64,000 nucleotides of DNA from Pseudomonas fluorescens (GCF_019212185.1 NZ_CP078138.1:5748501-5812500); one strand, 5' to 3'; positions 28,366 to 38,700 are shown, counted from the first letter of the stretch. The notes: a model not told the origin generated them from the letters alone. Translations and numbers: made by a program.

Positions 28366-29238
28366 ATGAGTCAGGACACGCCGTATATCTTCGATGCCAC
28401 TACTGCTGATTTCGACCAGTCGGTGATCGAGAGTTCATTTCACAAGCCGGTGCTGGTGGATTTCTGGGCCGAGTGGTGTGCGCCATGCAAGGCGCTGATG
28501 CCGATGCTGCAAGGCATCGCCGAGAGCTACCAGGGCGAACTGCTGCTGGCCAAGGTCAATTGCGATATCGAGCAGGACATTGTCGCCCGCTTCGGCATTC
28601 GCAGCCTGCCGACCGTGGTGCTGTTTAAGGACGGGCAACCGGTGGACGGCTTCGCCGGCGCCCAGCCCGAGTCCGCCGTGCGCGCGCTGCTTGAGCCCCA
28701 TGTGCAGATGCCACCACCGCCAACCGCCGATCCCTTCACACAAGCCCAGTTGCTGTTTGACGAGAGCCGTTTTGCCGAGGCCGAGGCTGCGCTCAAGGTA
28801 CTGTTGGGCGAAGACAACACCCATGCTGGCGCGCTGATTCTGTACGCCCGTTGCCTGATCGAGCGCGGTGAGCTGAGCGAAGCCCAGGCCGTGCTGGATG
28901 CGGTCAAGAGTGATGAACACAAGGCGGCGCTGGCCGCTGCCAAGGCGCAGATCCAGTTCCTCGGCCAGGCCGCCAATCTGCCGGATGTCGCCGAACTGAA
29001 ATCGCGTCTGGCGCAGAATCCGCAGGACGACGAAGCGGTCTATCAACTGGCGATCCAGCAGTTGGCCCGCCAGCAATACGACCCGGCGCTGGACTCGCTG
29101 CTCAAGCTGTTCATCCGCAACCGCAGCTACAGCGAAGGCCTGCCGCACAAGACCTTGCTGCAGGTGTTCGAACTGCTGGGTAACGATCACCCGCTGGTCA
29201 CCACTTACCGCCGCAAGCTGTTCGCCGCGTTGTACTAA
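28366..29238 (+). CDS. cnoX: Thioredoxin-TPR protein (CnoX/YbbN type)
   Basis: A 290-residue protein with an N-terminal thioredoxin domain (FWAEWCAPCKALMPML, cis-proline region RSLPTVVLF) and a C-terminal TPR-like half (FDESRFAEAEAALKVLLGED, AVYQLAIQQLARQQYDPALDSL). E. coli CnoX is a chaperedoxin that protects proteins during hypochlorous stress and hands them to GroEL. Here the WCAPC pair is intact, unlike E. coli CnoX, so redox activity is plausible. Confidence 0.85.
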   Translation: MSQDTPYIFDATTADFDQSVIESSFHKPVLVDFWAEWCAPCKALMPMLQGIAESYQGELLLAKVNCDIEQDIVARFGIRSLPTVVLFKDGQPVDGFAGAQPESAVRALLEPHVQMPPPPTADPFTQAQLLFDESRFAEAEAALKVLLGEDNTHAGALILYARCLIERGELSEAQAVLDAVKSDEHKAALAAAKAQIQFLGQAANLPDVAELKSRLAQNPQDDEAVYQLAIQQLARQQYDPALDSLLKLFIRNRSYSEGLPHKTLLQVFELLGNDHPLVTTYRRKLFAALY

Positions 29239-29243
29239 GACGC

Positions 29244-29603
29244 CTACTCGGGCGTGATCCAGCGATAGAGCGGCGTATCGGCGCCGCTCAGCACCTTGAC
29301 GTCGGCACAGTGGCGCAAGCGCACCAGCAAGCGCTTGCCGGCCGACGGGCTGCCGGTCACGCCCTCCAGTTGCTCCAGCAAGTCCGGCCCGCTCAGTTCG
29401 CCGGCCTTGCGCAACAACTCCCGGGCAAGCTGCCATTGCCGATCATCCTGACTCGCCGGTTTGACGACCGTGGCTGCGGCAGGCGCTTCGCCATCGACGC
29501 GGCTGACCTGTAGCTGCGCGCCCAGTTTTGCCCAATCACCATCATCGAGTTCCAGGGTCAAATCCACCGGCCAGTCGCCGATGCTTCCACGTATGCGCAA
29601 CAT
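29244..29603 (-). CDS. Conserved hypothetical protein
   Basis: A 119-residue protein converging on cnoX. It starts MLRIRGSIGDWPVDLTLEL with AGGGGA upstream and ends in LRHCADVKVLSGADTPLYRWITPE. No known motif, signal peptide or membrane segment is visible. An equivalent gene lies at this place in P. aeruginosa. I do not recognise the family. Confidence 0.65.
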   Translation of the reverse strand: MLRIRGSIGDWPVDLTLELDDGDWAKLGAQLQVSRVDGEAPAAATVVKPASQDDRQWQLARELLRKAGELSGPDLLEQLEGVTGSPSAGKRLLVRLRHCADVKVLSGADTPLYRWITPE

Positions 29604-29684
29604 TGGGGTTCCCCTCAGGTTTGTACTGAACATGCTCCCATGCGTCTTGCGCAACGCCAAGCTTGAGTTCAAACTGCCGGACCA

Positions 29685-29706
29685 AGTGTTATAAGATTAC
29701 ATAACA
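29685..29706 (+). promoter_or_regulatory. Zur-box-like operator
   Basis: AGTGTTATAAGATTACATA matches the gamma-proteobacterial Zur pattern AATGTTATANTATAACATT at 14 of 18 defined positions, and the wider segment has TGTTAT (29687-29692) mirrored by ATAACA (29701-29706). It lies 32 bases before a His-rich secreted protein gene whose P. aeruginosa counterpart is zinc-regulated. Repression by Zur-Zn under zinc sufficiency is inferred. Confidence 0.7.
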
Positions 29707-29737
29707 TAATTGTTAATTGACGACTCGGAGTGTTGCC

Positions 29738-30334
29738 ATGCGCCGCCTGCTTCTCGCTTTGCCGTTTGCCCTGCTGCCACTGGCTATCGCCCAGGCCGCT
29801 GAAACCCACGATCACGAACACGGCAGCCTCGGTGCTCACGAGCATGGGGTCGGGCGCCTGAACGCCGCACTCGACGGCCAGACCCTGGAACTGGAACTGG
29901 AAAGCCCGGCGATGAATCTGGTGGGCTTCGAACATGCCGCCAGCACCCCGGCCGACAAGGCCAAGGTCGCCGCGGTCCGCGCGCAACTGGAACAACCCCT
30001 GACGCTGTTCGGCTTGCCCAAGGCGGCCAATTGCGTACTCAGCGAGCAGGAGTTGGAGAGCCCGTTGTTCGGTGACAAACCCGAGGACCATGTGGCCCAC
30101 GATCACGCAGACGAAGCCAAGGACGCCGACGCCCACGAGCATCACCACGACCACAGCGAGATCCACGCCCACTACCAGTTCACCTGCACCCAACCGGATG
30201 CGCTGAAGACCCTGGACCTGGCGCCGCTGTTCAAGACCTTCCCCGCCACGCAAAAAATTCAGCTACAACTGATTGGCCCGAACGGCCAGAAAGGCCTTGA
30301 GGTCACGCCCCAGTCAGGCACTCTGAGCTTCTGA
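29738..30334 (+). CDS. Histidine-rich periplasmic zinc protein (ZrgA/DUF2796 family)
   Basis: A 198-residue secreted protein with signal peptide (LLLALPFALLPLAIAQA) and two His-rich clusters: ETHDHEHGSLGAHEHGVG at the mature N-terminus and HVAHDHADEAK with HEHHHDHSEIHAHYQF in the middle. This matches the DUF2796/ZrgA family, tied to zinc uptake in Vibrio and equivalent to PA4063 of P. aeruginosa. ATG at 29738 has CGGAG upstream. Probable zinc binder feeding the following ABC-like system; direct transport is not shown by sequence. Confidence 0.85.
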   Translation: MRRLLLALPFALLPLAIAQAAETHDHEHGSLGAHEHGVGRLNAALDGQTLELELESPAMNLVGFEHAASTPADKAKVAAVRAQLEQPLTLFGLPKAANCVLSEQELESPLFGDKPEDHVAHDHADEAKDADAHEHHHDHSEIHAHYQFTCTQPDALKTLDLAPLFKTFPATQKIQLQLIGPNGQKGLEVTPQSGTLSF

Positions 30335-30363
30335 ATCATCCTTCCCCAGCCGACCGGTTTCCC

Positions 30364-31074
30364 ATGACCCAAGCACTTATCGAACTGACTGACCTGGGCT
30401 TCAACTGGCCCGGTCATCCGACGCTGCTGGATATCCCGGCGTTTCGCCTGGAGCCCGGCGAAACCTTGTTCCTGAAAGGCCCCAGTGGCAGTGGCAAGAC
30501 CACTCTGCTGGGCCTGCTCGGCGGGGTGCAGAAAGCCAATCGTGGCAGCATCCGCTTGCTCGGCCAGGAGCTGAGTGACCTTTCAGCAGGCGCCCGCGAT
30601 CGCTTTCGGGTCGATCACACCGGCTACATTTTCCAGCAGTTCAATCTGCTGCCGTTTCTTTCCGTCCGCGAGAACGTCGAACTGCCCTGCCATTTCTCGG
30701 CGCTGCGTACTCGCCGGGCGATCCAGCGTCACGGCAGTGTCGATGCCGCCGCCGCGACCCTGCTCGCGCACCTCGGGCTCAAGGATCCCGGCATCCTCGC
30801 CCGACGCGCCGACTCACTGTCGATTGGCCAACAACAACGGGTCGCCGCCGCCCGCGCCCTGATCGGGCAACCGGAACTGGTGATCGCCGACGAGCCGACC
30901 TCGGCTCTCGATTACGACGCCCGCGAAGCGTTTATTCGCCTGCTGTTCGCCGAATGCCGCGAGGCCGGTTCCAGCCTGTTGTTTGTCAGTCATGACCAGA
31001 GCCTGGCGCCGCTGTTCGATCGTCACCTGTCGCTGGCCGAACTCAATCGCGCCGCCACGCCCGCAGAGGTCTAA
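30364..31074 (+). CDS. ABC transporter ATP-binding protein (LolD/MacB type, zinc locus)
   Basis: A 236-residue ATPase with Walker A GPSGSGKTTLLGLL, Q-loop region YIFQQFNLLPFLSVRENV, signature LSIGQQQRVAAARAL (LSxGQ with Ile), Walker B LVIADEPTSALD and switch His in LFVSHD. It pairs with the FtsX-like permease beginning two bases after its stop. By gene order it is the counterpart of PA4064. Confidence 0.9.
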   Translation: MTQALIELTDLGFNWPGHPTLLDIPAFRLEPGETLFLKGPSGSGKTTLLGLLGGVQKANRGSIRLLGQELSDLSAGARDRFRVDHTGYIFQQFNLLPFLSVRENVELPCHFSALRTRRAIQRHGSVDAAAATLLAHLGLKDPGILARRADSLSIGQQQRVAAARALIGQPELVIADEPTSALDYDAREAFIRLLFAECREAGSSLLFVSHDQSLAPLFDRHLSLAELNRAATPAEV

Positions 31075-31075
31075 G

Positions 31076-32341
31076 ATGTATTTGCTCCGTCTAGCCATGG
31101 CCAGCCTGGCTAATCGCCGTTTTACCGCCCTGCTCACCGCCCTCGCCATCGCCCTGTCAGTGTGCCTGTTGCTGGCTGTGGAACGGGTACGCACCGAAGC
31201 CCGCGCCAGTTTCGCCAGCACCATCAGTGGCACCGACCTGATCGTCGGCGCGCGCTCGGGTTCGGTGAATCTGCTGCTGTACTCGGTGTTTCGTATCGGC
31301 AATGCCACCAACAACATTCGCTGGGACAGCTTCGAGCACTTTGCCAACAATCCGAAAGTGAAATGGGCGATCCCGATTTCCCTCGGCGACTCCCATCGCG
31401 GCTACCGGGTGATGGGCACCACCGACGCTTATTTCCAGCACTACCAGTACGGTCGTCAGCAACACCTGCAACTGGAAAGCGGTCGAGCCTTCGCCAGCGA
31501 TCCGTTCGAGGTGGTGCTGGGTGCCGAAGTGGCTGACGCCCTGCATTACAAGCTCGGCGACAAACTGGTGCTAGCCCACGGCGTGGCGGTGATCAGCCTG
31601 GTCAAGCACGACGACAAACCCTTCACTGTGGTCGGCATCCTCAAACGCACCGGGACCCCGGTCGACCGCACGTTGCATATCAGCCTCGGCGGCATGGAGG
31701 CGATCCATATCGACTGGCACAACGGTGCTCCTGCCCGGGGTGACGGCCGGGTCAGTGCCGACCAGGCGCGCAACATGGACCTCACGCCGCAAGCCATTAC
31801 TGCATTCATGCTCGGTCTCAACAGCAAGATCGCGACCTTTTCGCTGCAGCGCGAGATCAACGAATTCCGTGGCGAACCGATGCTGGCGATTCTCCCGGGG
31901 GTGGCCCTGCAGGAGCTCTGGAGCCTGATGGGCACCGCCGAAAAAGCCCTGTTTGTGGTCTCGCTGTTCGTGGTGCTAACCGGCCTGATCGGCATGCTCA
32001 CGGCGATCCTCACCAGTCTCAACGAACGGCGGCGGGAAATGGCGATCCTGCGTTCGGTCGGTGCCAGGCCCTGGCATATCGCCACGCTGCTGGTGCTGGA
32101 AGCCTTTGCCCTGGCGTTGTCCGGAGTGATCGCCGGTCTCGCCCTGCTCTACCTGGGTATTGCCCTGGCGCAAGGTTACGTGCAGTCCAACTACGGATTA
32201 TTTCTGCCGCTGTCGTGGCCCAGCGAGTATGAATGGACGCTGCTCGGTGGCATCCTGCTGGCCGCGCTGCTGATGGGCAGCGTGCCCGCCTGGCGCGCCT
32301 ACCGGCAGTCGCTGGCCGATGGTCTGTCGATCCGTTTATGA
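31076..32341 (+). CDS. FtsX/MacB-type ABC permease (zinc locus)
   Basis: A 421-residue membrane protein with one N-terminal helix (LTALAIALSVCLLLAV), a large periplasmic domain, and three C-terminal helices (VVSLFVVLTGLIGMLTAIL, LEAFALALSGVIAGLALLYLG, LLGGILLAALLMGSVPAW), the FtsX layout. SLNERRREMAILRSVGARP is the typical coupling region. Such transporters usually move lipoproteins or perform mechanotransmission rather than ion import, so its exact place in zinc homeostasis is open. Counterpart of PA4065. Confidence 0.88.
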   Translation: MYLLRLAMASLANRRFTALLTALAIALSVCLLLAVERVRTEARASFASTISGTDLIVGARSGSVNLLLYSVFRIGNATNNIRWDSFEHFANNPKVKWAIPISLGDSHRGYRVMGTTDAYFQHYQYGRQQHLQLESGRAFASDPFEVVLGAEVADALHYKLGDKLVLAHGVAVISLVKHDDKPFTVVGILKRTGTPVDRTLHISLGGMEAIHIDWHNGAPARGDGRVSADQARNMDLTPQAITAFMLGLNSKIATFSLQREINEFRGEPMLAILPGVALQELWSLMGTAEKALFVVSLFVVLTGLIGMLTAILTSLNERRREMAILRSVGARPWHIATLLVLEAFALALSGVIAGLALLYLGIALAQGYVQSNYGLFLPLSWPSEYEWTLLGGILLAALLMGSVPAWRAYRQSLADGLSIRL

Positions 32342-32871
32342 GGATGTTGAAAATGCCCCGCGCCCTCCTGGCGTTGTTGATGCTGGTCGCTCTGCCACTG
32401 TGGGCGGCCGAACCCCGGGACCTGACCTGGTCGGAAATGATCCCGCCGGATGCTCCCACCGAAGTGCCGAACATGAAGCCGCTGCACGACCTGTCGCAGA
32501 TGAGTGACGCGCTGGCGGCCGAGTCGGCACCGGCGGCCAAGCAGGACTTGCCCAATGCGCCGGTGGTGCAGAGCCTCGACGGCCAGGCCATCCGCCTGCC
32601 CGGCTACATCGTGCCGCTGGAGGTCAACGAAGAGGGCCGCACCACCGAGTTTTTGCTGGTGCCGTATTTCGGCGCCTGCATCCACGTGCCGCCACCACCG
32701 TCGAACCAGATCGTCCATGTACGCAGTGAACTCGGAGTCAAGCTCGAGGAGTTGTATCAGCCGTACTGGATCGAGGGCGCACTGCAGGTCAAGGCCTCCA
32801 CCAGCGAACTGGCAGATGCTGGCTACCAGATGGATGCGCAAAAGATCTACGTGTATGAGTTGCCGCAATAG
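32338..32871 (+). CDS. DUF3299 periplasmic protein
   Basis: A 177-residue secreted protein. Its ATG overlaps the permease TGA (ATGA). After the signal peptide (LLALLMLVALPLWA) comes AEPRDLTWSEMIPP and the family core RLPGYIVPLEVNEEG, FLLVPYFGACIHVPPPPSNQ, with a Cys-His pair that might bind metal. The gene closes the four-gene zinc-type operon (counterpart of PA4066). Function unknown. Confidence 0.82.
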   Translation: MRMLKMPRALLALLMLVALPLWAAEPRDLTWSEMIPPDAPTEVPNMKPLHDLSQMSDALAAESAPAAKQDLPNAPVVQSLDGQAIRLPGYIVPLEVNEEGRTTEFLLVPYFGACIHVPPPPSNQIVHVRSELGVKLEELYQPYWIEGALQVKASTSELADAGYQMDAQKIYVYELPQ

Positions 32872-32983
32872 CGCAATAGACGATCTTGATAGCCATCAAG
32901 GTTTTCTTTGAGCTGTGTCAATTCGCCATCGGCGGGGCTTCATAAAATGGGACATAAATTTTGAATTGTTCCCTGGAGCCCCC

Positions 32984-33682
32984 ATGCACAAGTCTTTGCT
33001 CAGCGCTTCCCTCATTGCACTCGCGCTTGCAGTCCCGTCCGTCCAGGCCCACGAAGCCGGCGACATTATCGTTCGGGCCGGTGCCATCACCGTCAATCCG
33101 GATGCTGACAGCTCCAGCGTAAAGGTCGATCGCGGCCCGCTGGCAGGTGCCGACCTGGGCGGCAAGGCGACCATGAGCAGTGACACTCAGTTGGGTCTGA
33201 ACTTTGCGTACATGATCACCAACAATCTTGCGGTCGAGTTGCTCGCAGCGACCCCGTTCGAGCACGACGTGAAACTCAAGAACACCGCACTGGCTCCGGC
33301 CAACGGCAAGCTCGGTACCCTCAAGCACCTGCCGCCGACCCTGAGCCTGGTGTACTACCCACTGGATCACAAATCGGTGTTCCAACCCTATGTCGGTGCA
33401 GGCATCAACTACACCTACATCTACGACGAACACGTCGGCAGCCAGGCCAGCGCCGCTGGTTTCGACAACTTCAGCGCGAAGAACTCCTGGGGGATGGCTT
33501 GGCAGGTCGGCGCCGACTACATGCTGACCGACAACATCATGATCAACGGCCAGATCCGCTACATCGACATCGACACCACCGCCTATGTCGACAACAACAG
33601 CGTCGCACCCGGCACTCGGGCCAAGGTTGACGTCGACGTTGATCCGTTTGTCTACATGATCGGCCTGGGCTACAAGTTCTAA
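32984..33682 (+). CDS. oprG: Outer-membrane protein OprG (OmpW family)
   Basis: A 232-residue eight-stranded outer-membrane barrel with signal peptide (LLSASLIALALAVPSVQA) and mature start HEAGDIIVRAGAITVNPD. The family text LGLNFAYMITNNLAVELLAATPF, LPPTLSLVYYPL and the terminal FVYMIGLGYKF ending in Phe are present. OmpW-type channels pass small hydrophobic molecules. CCTGGAG lies before the ATG at 32984. Same position as oprG (PA4067) in P. aeruginosa. Confidence 0.92.
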   Translation: MHKSLLSASLIALALAVPSVQAHEAGDIIVRAGAITVNPDADSSSVKVDRGPLAGADLGGKATMSSDTQLGLNFAYMITNNLAVELLAATPFEHDVKLKNTALAPANGKLGTLKHLPPTLSLVYYPLDHKSVFQPYVGAGINYTYIYDEHVGSQASAAGFDNFSAKNSWGMAWQVGADYMLTDNIMINGQIRYIDIDTTAYVDNNSVAPGTRAKVDVDVDPFVYMIGLGYKF

Positions 33683-33700
33683 GTCGCATCCGCAAAAAAC

Positions 33701-33727
33701 AAAGGCGCCTCGAAAGGCGCCTTTTTT
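33701..33727. terminator. Bidirectional-looking terminator between oprG and the epimerase gene
   Basis: AAAGGCGCC (33701-33709) pairs perfectly with GGCGCCTTT (33716-33724), followed by further T on the plus strand and preceded by A-rich sequence, so it can serve the convergent genes on both sides. Confidence 0.9.
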
Positions 33728-33743
33728 CATGCTCGGGAAATGC

Positions 33744-34673
33744 TCAACGCCCCAGTAACCGGGCGAGACCGGCGCGCAGCGGAGTTTGCTCGGGCAGTGT
33801 GAAGCGCTGCAGCAGGCGCTGATTGTTGGCCCGTGAATGACGGATATCGCCAGAACGTGCCGGACCGTAGGTAATCGGTGGCAACTCACCGACCACTTCC
33901 TTCAAGGCCTCAAGCATTTGTTTCAGGCTGGTGGCCTGGTTCCAGCCGACGTTGACCGCGCCCACTTCCAGCGTCGGCGCTTCGATGGCTTGCACCAGCA
34001 GGTCGACCAGATCTTCGACGTAGAGAAAATCCCGGGTCTGCTCGCCATCGCCGAATACGGTGATCGGCAGGCCCTTGACCGCGCGCTCGCTGAAAATGCT
34101 GATCACCCCGGAATACGGCGATGACGGATCCTGGCGTGGGCCGAAGATGTTGAAGAAGCGGAAAATCGCCGGCTCCAGACCATGCTGGCGGCGGTAGAAA
34201 TCCAGGTAATACTCGCCCGCCAGTTTGTCCGAGGCGTAGGGTGTCAGCGGCGCCTTGGCGGTCTCTTCATCAATCGACTCGCCTTCGCCATTGTTGCCAT
34301 AGATCGCCGCGCTCGAGGCGAACAGCACGCGCTTGACCCCAGCCTGGCGCATCGCTTCGCAGACATTCAGGGTACCGATGAAGTTGCTCTGGTGGGTGCG
34401 CACCGGGTCTTCCACCGACGCTTGCACCGAGGCCACGGCCGCCAGGTGCGCCACCGCGCTGCAGCCTTGCATCACCCGCGCCACCAGCGCGGCATCGGCG
34501 ACGTCGCCTTCGATCAGTTCGATCAGCGGGTTATCCAGAGGCAGGTTGCCCGGCTTGCCGGTCGACAGGTCGTCGAGGATGCGAACCGAATGCCCTTTGG
34601 CCAGCAGGCCATCAGCGAGGTGCGAGCCGATGAAACCAGCACCGCCGGTGATTAATACAGGGCCTTTAGCCAT
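33744..34673 (-). CDS. NAD-dependent sugar-nucleotide epimerase/dehydratase
   Basis: A 309-residue extended SDR enzyme. The NAD-binding loop is ITGGAGFIGSHLADGLL; the catalytic Ser/Tyr/Lys are in FASSAAIYGNNGEG and TPYASDKLAGEYYLDFY; FNIFGPRQDPSSPYSGVIS is the substrate-side motif of UDP-glucose/UDP-GlcNAc 4-epimerases. The ATG at 34673 is chosen because the glycine-rich loop begins at residue 9. It follows the SDR reductase gene with an 8-base overlap. Counterpart of PA4068. Confidence 0.88.
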   Translation of the reverse strand: MAKGPVLITGGAGFIGSHLADGLLAKGHSVRILDDLSTGKPGNLPLDNPLIELIEGDVADAALVARVMQGCSAVAHLAAVASVQASVEDPVRTHQSNFIGTLNVCEAMRQAGVKRVLFASSAAIYGNNGEGESIDEETAKAPLTPYASDKLAGEYYLDFYRRQHGLEPAIFRFFNIFGPRQDPSSPYSGVISIFSERAVKGLPITVFGDGEQTRDFLYVEDLVDLLVQAIEAPTLEVGAVNVGWNQATSLKQMLEALKEVVGELPPITYGPARSGDIRHSRANNQRLLQRFTLPEQTPLRAGLARLLGR

Positions 34674-35550
34674 GACGATAAAACCTATCCAGTAAGCCCG
34701 GGAGCGCGGCACGCCAGGCGCGCGGCTTGATCCCGAAAGTGTGCAGAATTTTCTTGCAGGCCAGCACCGCATGTTGCGGCTCTTCGGCGGCATCCGGACG
34801 CGCGGCATGGGCCTGGGCGGTCGGCGCCTCAATGGCCAGCGGGTGCAGGTTGCGGGCCTCGGTGAGAATCGCCTGGCCCAGCGCCAGCGCCGTGGTCGCC
34901 TCATGCCCGGCGTAGTGGTAAGTGCCCCACAGCGGCGCGGCGCAATCGAGTTGTTTGAGCACCGAAATGATCACTCGCGCAGCGTCATCCACCGGGGTCG
35001 GGTTGCCTCGACGGTCATCGGCCAGCAGCAGCTCTCCGGGCTCTTCGGCACGCGCCAGGAAGCGTCCCAGGGAGCCCTCGGCACTGTCGTCGAGCAACCA
35101 ACCAAAACGCAGCATCACGTGTTGTGGACAGGTCGCACGCACGCTTTGCTCGATGCGCCACAACGCTTGGCCGCGCAGGCCCAGAGGCACCGGTTCATCT
35201 TTTTCGCTGTACGCGGTTGCCCGCGAGCCATCGAACACGCGATAGCTGGAAGGCTGGATCAGCACAATGTTGTGGTGCTGGCATAGTTCGGCCAGGCGTT
35301 CCACCGCGCGTTCTTGCCCGGCCAGGCGTGCCTCGGGCACTTGCTCGGCCTGGAACCAGTCGAAGTAGTAGGCGAGATTGATCAACGCGTCCGGACGCGT
35401 GTCGTCGAGCAGTTGCGTGAGGCTCGCGGCGTCCCAGCCGTCTTGCGGGGGACGGGGGGCGAGGAAACCGATGTCTTCCTCCGCACCGAGGCGAATCAGC
35501 GCCTGCCCAAGGGCATTTCCGCCACCCAGTAACATAAGGCGCATTCGCAT
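34666..35550 (-). CDS. RmlD-like SDR sugar-nucleotide reductase family protein
   Basis: A 294-residue protein beginning MRMRLMLLGGGNALGQALIRLG, an atypical nucleotide-binding loop (GGGNALG). NLAYYFDWFQAEQVPEARLAGQ, LIQPSSYRVFDGSRATAYSEKD and the later LRFGWLLDD are reminiscent of dTDP-4-dehydrorhamnose reductases. The canonical YxxxK is not clean, so catalysis is uncertain. Cotranscribed with the following epimerase (8-base overlap). Counterpart of PA4069. Confidence 0.72.
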   Translation of the reverse strand: MRMRLMLLGGGNALGQALIRLGAEEDIGFLAPRPPQDGWDAASLTQLLDDTRPDALINLAYYFDWFQAEQVPEARLAGQERAVERLAELCQHHNIVLIQPSSYRVFDGSRATAYSEKDEPVPLGLRGQALWRIEQSVRATCPQHVMLRFGWLLDDSAEGSLGRFLARAEEPGELLLADDRRGNPTPVDDAARVIISVLKQLDCAAPLWGTYHYAGHEATTALALGQAILTEARNLHPLAIEAPTAQAHAARPDAAEEPQHAVLACKKILHTFGIKPRAWRAALPGLLDRFYRHG

Positions 35551-35763
35551 AGAGTCAGCAGGCCCAGTCTGTTGGAAACGATGAGTGTAGCGACAGCGCC
35601 CACAGGCTATGCCGCTGAGAGATGCCAGAATCGTGACATTTTGCGGGTTTAATACGCAACCGTCACCCGCAAAGTATAGAACGCGCGGGTAACGGCCCAA
35701 GTCACGGCAGTTATAAGGCCCTGCCACTTGCAACTTGGCGCGGGCGGTCGCATAACTTGACCC

Positions 35764-38700
35764 ATGAATCTCCCCGCAGCCACGCCGCCCGTGCTCGACG
35801 GTTTTCATCCTGCCGTCAGCGCTTGGTTCACCCGCACGTTCCCTTCGGTCACCGCCGCCCAGGCGCGCGCCTGGCCGTTGATTCGCCAGCGCCGCTCGAC
35901 GCTGATCGCCGCGCCCACCGGCTCCGGAAAAACCCTCACCGCGTTTCTCGCGGTGATCGACGATCTGGTCCGCCAAGGCCTGGCGCTGGGCGGCGAGCTG
36001 CCCGACGCCACGCTAGTGGTCTACGTCTCGCCCCTCAAGGCGCTGTCCAACGACATCCAGATCAACCTGCAAAATCCGCTGGCCGGCATCAGTGAACAGT
36101 TGCTCTCCCAGGGCTATCCCGAGTTGCGCATCAGCACGGCGGTGCGCACTGGCGATACGCCGCAGAAAGACCGTTCGGCGATGCGCAAAAGCGCGCCGCA
36201 CATTCTGGTGACCACCCCGGAATCGTTGTACGTGCTGCTCGGCTCCGACTCCGGCCGGCGCATGCTCGCCAGTACGCGGACGGTGATCGTCGACGAAATC
36301 CACGCCATCGCCGCGAGCAAGCGCGGCAGCCATCTAGCCCTGAGCCTGGAGCGCTTGCAGGCGCTGTGCGACGAGCCGTTGATGCGCATCGGCCTGTCTG
36401 CCACGCAAAAGCCCATTGAAGCGGTATCGCGGTTTCTGGTGGGCGCCGGCCGTCCCTGCGAGATTGTCGACATAGGCCACGCTCGCCCCCGGGACCTCGC
36501 CATCGAAGTGCCTCCGGTGCCGTTGTCGGCGGTGATGGCCAATGACGTCTGGGGACTGGTCTACGATCGCATCGCCGTACTCGCCCGCGAACACCGCACC
36601 ACGCTGATTTTCGTCAACACCCGACGCCTGGCCGAGCGCTTGAGCCGGCACCTCAGCGAGCGTTTGGGCAAGGATGCCGTTGCGGCGCACCATGGCAGCC
36701 TGGCCAAGGAGTTTCGCCTGGACGCCGAACAGCGGCTCAAGCGCGGCGAGTTGCAGGTGTTGATCGCCACCGCATCGCTGGAACTGGGAATCGACATTGG
36801 TGATGTCGACCTGGTCTGCCAGATTGCCTCACCGCGCTCGATTGCCGGCTTCCTGCAGCGGGTCGGGCGCTCCGGGCACCAGGTTGGCGGCACGCCCAAG
36901 GGTCGATTGTTCGCCACCACCCGTGACGACCTGATCGAGTGCGCCGCGCTGCTTGATTGCGTACGTCGCGGCGAACTCGACAACCTGCTGATTCCCGTGG
37001 CGCCGCTGGATGTCCTCGCCCAACAAATCATCGCCGAGGTCAGTTGTCAGGAATGGCAAGAGCAGGCGCTGCTCGCCGTCCTGCGGCGCGCTTCACCCTA
37101 TGCCGCACTGGATGAGGACCACTATCAGGCCCTGCTGAAGATGCTTGCCGAGGGCTACAACGGCCGTCAGGGTATTCGCAGCGCCTACCTGCATCGCGAT
37201 GCCGTCAGCGGCAATCTGCGTGGCCGGCGCGGTGCCAGGCTGACGGCGGTGACCAGTGGCGGGACCATCCCCGACAATGCCGACTACGCCGTGCTGCTGG
37301 AACCTCAAGGGCTGAACATTGGCAGCGTCAACGAAGATTTCGCCGTGGAAAGCATCGCCGGCGACGTGTTTCAGTTGGGCAATACGTCTTACCGAATCCT
37401 GCGGGTCGAAACCGGCAAGGTCCGAGTCGAAGACGCCCAGGGCCAGCCGCCGACCATTCCCTTCTGGCTCGGAGAAGCGCCGGGGCGCAGCGCCGAGTTG
37501 TCGTTCGCCGTGGCACGCCTGCATGGACAGCTCGACGAACTGCTGGGCGCCAGCCCTGGTGATTGGCAACCGAGCCTGGACTGGCTGACCGACACCCTCG
37601 GCCTGGACCTGGCGAGCGCTGAGCAGATCGTTGAATACCTGGCCCCGGCGCGCCTGACGTTGGGTGCCCTGCCGTCTCAGGACACGCTGCTGATGGAACG
37701 CTTTTTCGACGAGTCCGGCGGCACCCAATTGATCATCCACACGCCTTTCGGCAGTCGTATCAACCGCGCCTGGGGCCTGGCACTGCGCAAGCGTTTCTGC
37801 CGCACCTTTAACTTCGAGTTACAGGCCGCCGCCAGCGAAGACGCGATCGTGTTGTCGTTGTCCACCAGCCACAGCTTCGAGCTCGACGAGATCTGGCGTT
37901 ACCTGCACAGCAACAGCGCCGAGCAGGTGTTGATCCAGGCGTTGCTGGATGCGCCGCTGTTCGGTGTGCGCTGGCGCTGGAATGCCGGTGTAGCCTTGGC
38001 GCTGCCGCGCTACAGCGGCGGGCGCAAGGTGCCGCCGCAAATCCAGCGGATGAAAAGTGAAGACCTGATCGCCAGCGTGTTCCCCGACCAGATCGCCTGC
38101 CTGGAAAACCTCGCCGGCGAACGGGAAATTCCCGAGCACCCACTGGTCGAGCAAACCCTCGACGACTGCTTGCACGAAGCAATGGATTGCGAGGGCTGGC
38201 TCAAACTTCTAAGACGTATGGAACAGGGTGAGCTGCGCCTGATCAGTCGCGACTTGCCGGCGCCTTCGCCGCTGGCGGCGGAGATCCTCAGCGCCCGCCC
38301 CTACACCTTCCTTGACGACGCGCCGCTGGAAGAACGGCGCACCCAGGCGGTGCTTAACCGCCGCTGGAGCGACCCACAATCCACCGATGACCTCGGTGCC
38401 CTCGACCCGCAAGCCATCGAGGTGGTCCGCGAAGAAGCCTGGCCGCAACCGACCCGCGTCGATGAAATGCACGAGGCGCTGATGAGCCTCGGCGCCATCT
38501 GCGATGCCGAGGCGGCGCTGGACGAGCGCTGGTCAGGATGGCTGCAACAACTCGCCGAATCGGGCCGCGCCAGCCGCGTGCAGATCGCTGCGGACCACGG
38601 TCTGTGGCTGGCGCTGGAACGGCTTACCTGCCTGCAGGCAATCTATCCCCAGGCGCCCCTGCAACCACCTCTTATCGCTCTGCCGGGGTTTGACGAAAAC

